Assembly (NCBI GenBank): GCA_900545515.1
Contig: UQZA01000059.1
Coordinates: forward strand, 1 to 6,318
Source of the DNA: an uncultured Eubacteriales bacterium
Lineage (GTDB): Bacteria > Bacillota > Clostridia > Oscillospirales > Oscillospiraceae
Length of the DNA stretch: 6,318 bases
Direction of reading: 5' to 3'
Shown: one piece after another, positions 6,069 to 6,318 of the stretch
Position numbering within the stretch: the first letter of the stretch is position 1
Layout of the letters: each line of letters begins with the position of its first letter
The notes under the pieces: model-generated
Seen by the model: the letters and a program-made list of their open reading frames with translations, nothing else
Database searches by the model: none
Told to the model about the DNA's origin: nothing
Translations under genes and position numbers: made by a program

Positions 6069-6097
6069 AATATACCACATATGGGGGGTAAAGTCAA
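6069..6097 (-). promoter_or_regulatory. Strong SigA-type promoter of the SCIFF operon
   Basis: On the minus strand TTGACT (6097-6092) and TATATT (6074-6069) are separated by exactly 17 bp, near-consensus at both boxes. The start is expected near 6062, giving a leader of about 55 nt to the peptide ATG. The quality of the match implies high basal transcription of the peptide. The spacer contains a C6 run. Confidence 0.8.
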
Positions 6098-6128
6098 GGC
6101 TGACGTTCCGATATTGAATCAGCTTCGT

Positions 6129-6149
6129 TGATCTTGACGCATGATCTTG
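6129..6149. repeat. Direct repeat over the -35 of the divergent promoter
   Basis: TGATCTTG occurs at 6129-6136 and again at 6142-6149, a 13-bp period. The first copy and the spacer cover the -35 box. Tandem 8-9 bp half-sites with roughly one-helical-turn spacing are typical of response-regulator or LytTR-type binding sites. The pattern is seen directly; the binding protein is unknown. Confidence 0.45.
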
Positions 6150-6162
6150 TTTATGCTATACT
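6134..6162 (+). promoter_or_regulatory. Divergent plus-strand promoter
   Basis: TTGACG (6134-6139) and TATACT (6157-6162) are separated by 17 bp, a near-consensus SigA promoter firing rightwards, away from the SCIFF operon. Predicted start is near 6169. Its -35 and -10 boxes are each embedded in a repeat (6129-6149 and 6154-6184), which suggests that it is regulated. Confidence 0.7.
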
Positions 6163-6184
6163 CTCCATTAAATGCAGTATAGCA
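6154..6184. repeat. Inverted repeat over the -10 of the divergent promoter
   Basis: TGCTATACT (6154-6162) and AGTATAGCA (6176-6184) are perfect 9-bp arms with a 13-bp centre. The left arm contains the -10 box TATACT and the right arm holds the same hexamer on the opposite strand. The site fits a dimeric repressor operator blocking the promoter; a transcript hairpin is less likely because the left arm lies at the -10 box, upstream of the start site. Confidence 0.6.
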
Positions 6185-6229
6185 CAAGGAACCTCTGGGA
6201 TAAAATGCCAGTCTGCAAGGCGTAGGGAT

Positions 6230-6318
6230 GTGAGTAAATATTCTGAACGTGTGGGCATGCGGAAATATATACATATTATGATGGTTAAAAAAATAAAAAA
6301 CAAAATATTTAAAAATCG
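6230..6318 (+). CDS. Possible 5' end of an AT-rich gene (unrecognised)
   Basis: A plus-strand frame stays open from GTG at 6230 to the right edge. Alternative in-frame starts are ATG at 6257, 6278 and 6281; from 6281 it reads MVKKIKNKIFKN, a lysine-rich beginning of the kind that precedes a signal peptide or membrane segment. AGGG lies 3 nt before the GTG, and the strong promoter at 6134-6162 would place the start of transcription about 60 nt upstream. The composition switches sharply to A-rich after about 6260, unlike the GC-rich genes elsewhere in the window, which fits acquired DNA. Only about 30 codons are visible, so existence, start and function are all uncertain. Confidence 0.3.
   Translation, partial: MSKYSERVGMRKYIHIMMVKKIKNKIFKN

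Overview
The GC-rich coding sequence, Gram-positive-style ribosome binding sites and, above all, a SCIFF peptide with its radical SAM maturase point to a high-GC Clostridia member, most likely Oscillospiraceae (Flavonifractor/Oscillibacter-like gut bacteria). The family is an inference from gene content and composition; no species can be named.

Layout. (1) Bases 1-277, minus strand: the first 92 codons of an exported protein with a signal peptide, probably a subtilisin-like (S8) serine peptidase. It has its own promoter and a small dyad at the start of its transcript. (2) Bases 278-768: a non-coding gap between divergent genes, holding an imperfect 126-bp inverted repeat and a candidate glpK promoter. 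(3) Bases 769-2807, plus strand: glycerol kinase (glpK) joined by an ATGA overlap to a GNAT acetyltransferase, closed by a 16-bp perfect stem-loop. (4) Bases 2921-6006, minus strand: a three-gene operon read right to left. A strong promoter is followed by the SCIFF precursor peptide, a 201-bp gap containing a palindrome and a terminator-like hairpin, the SCIFF maturase (TTG start), and an Orn/Lys/Arg decarboxylase-family PLP enzyme overlapping the maturase by GTGA. (5) Bases 6007-6318: an intergenic region with a divergent plus-strand promoter decorated with direct and inverted repeats, running into an abruptly AT-rich stretch that may be the start of another gene.

How the genes work together. 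The peptide/maturase pair makes a ranthipeptide (a thioether-crosslinked RiPP). The maturase carries an N-terminal region expected to bind the leader, a CX3CX2C radical SAM cluster motif and a Cys-rich SPASM-type C-terminus. The hairpin between peptide and maturase would let the peptide be made in excess over the enzyme. The decarboxylase is translationally coupled to the maturase, so the cell appears to co-produce a RiPP maturase and an amino-acid decarboxylase-fold enzyme.

The most interesting observation is the peptide itself. The residue aligned with the reported crosslink-acceptor threonine (position 37 in the Clostridium thermocellum peptide CteA) is glycine here, and there is a seventh cysteine at position 13. 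Glycerol kinase and the acetyltransferase form an ordinary metabolic pair with no visible link to the RiPP operon.
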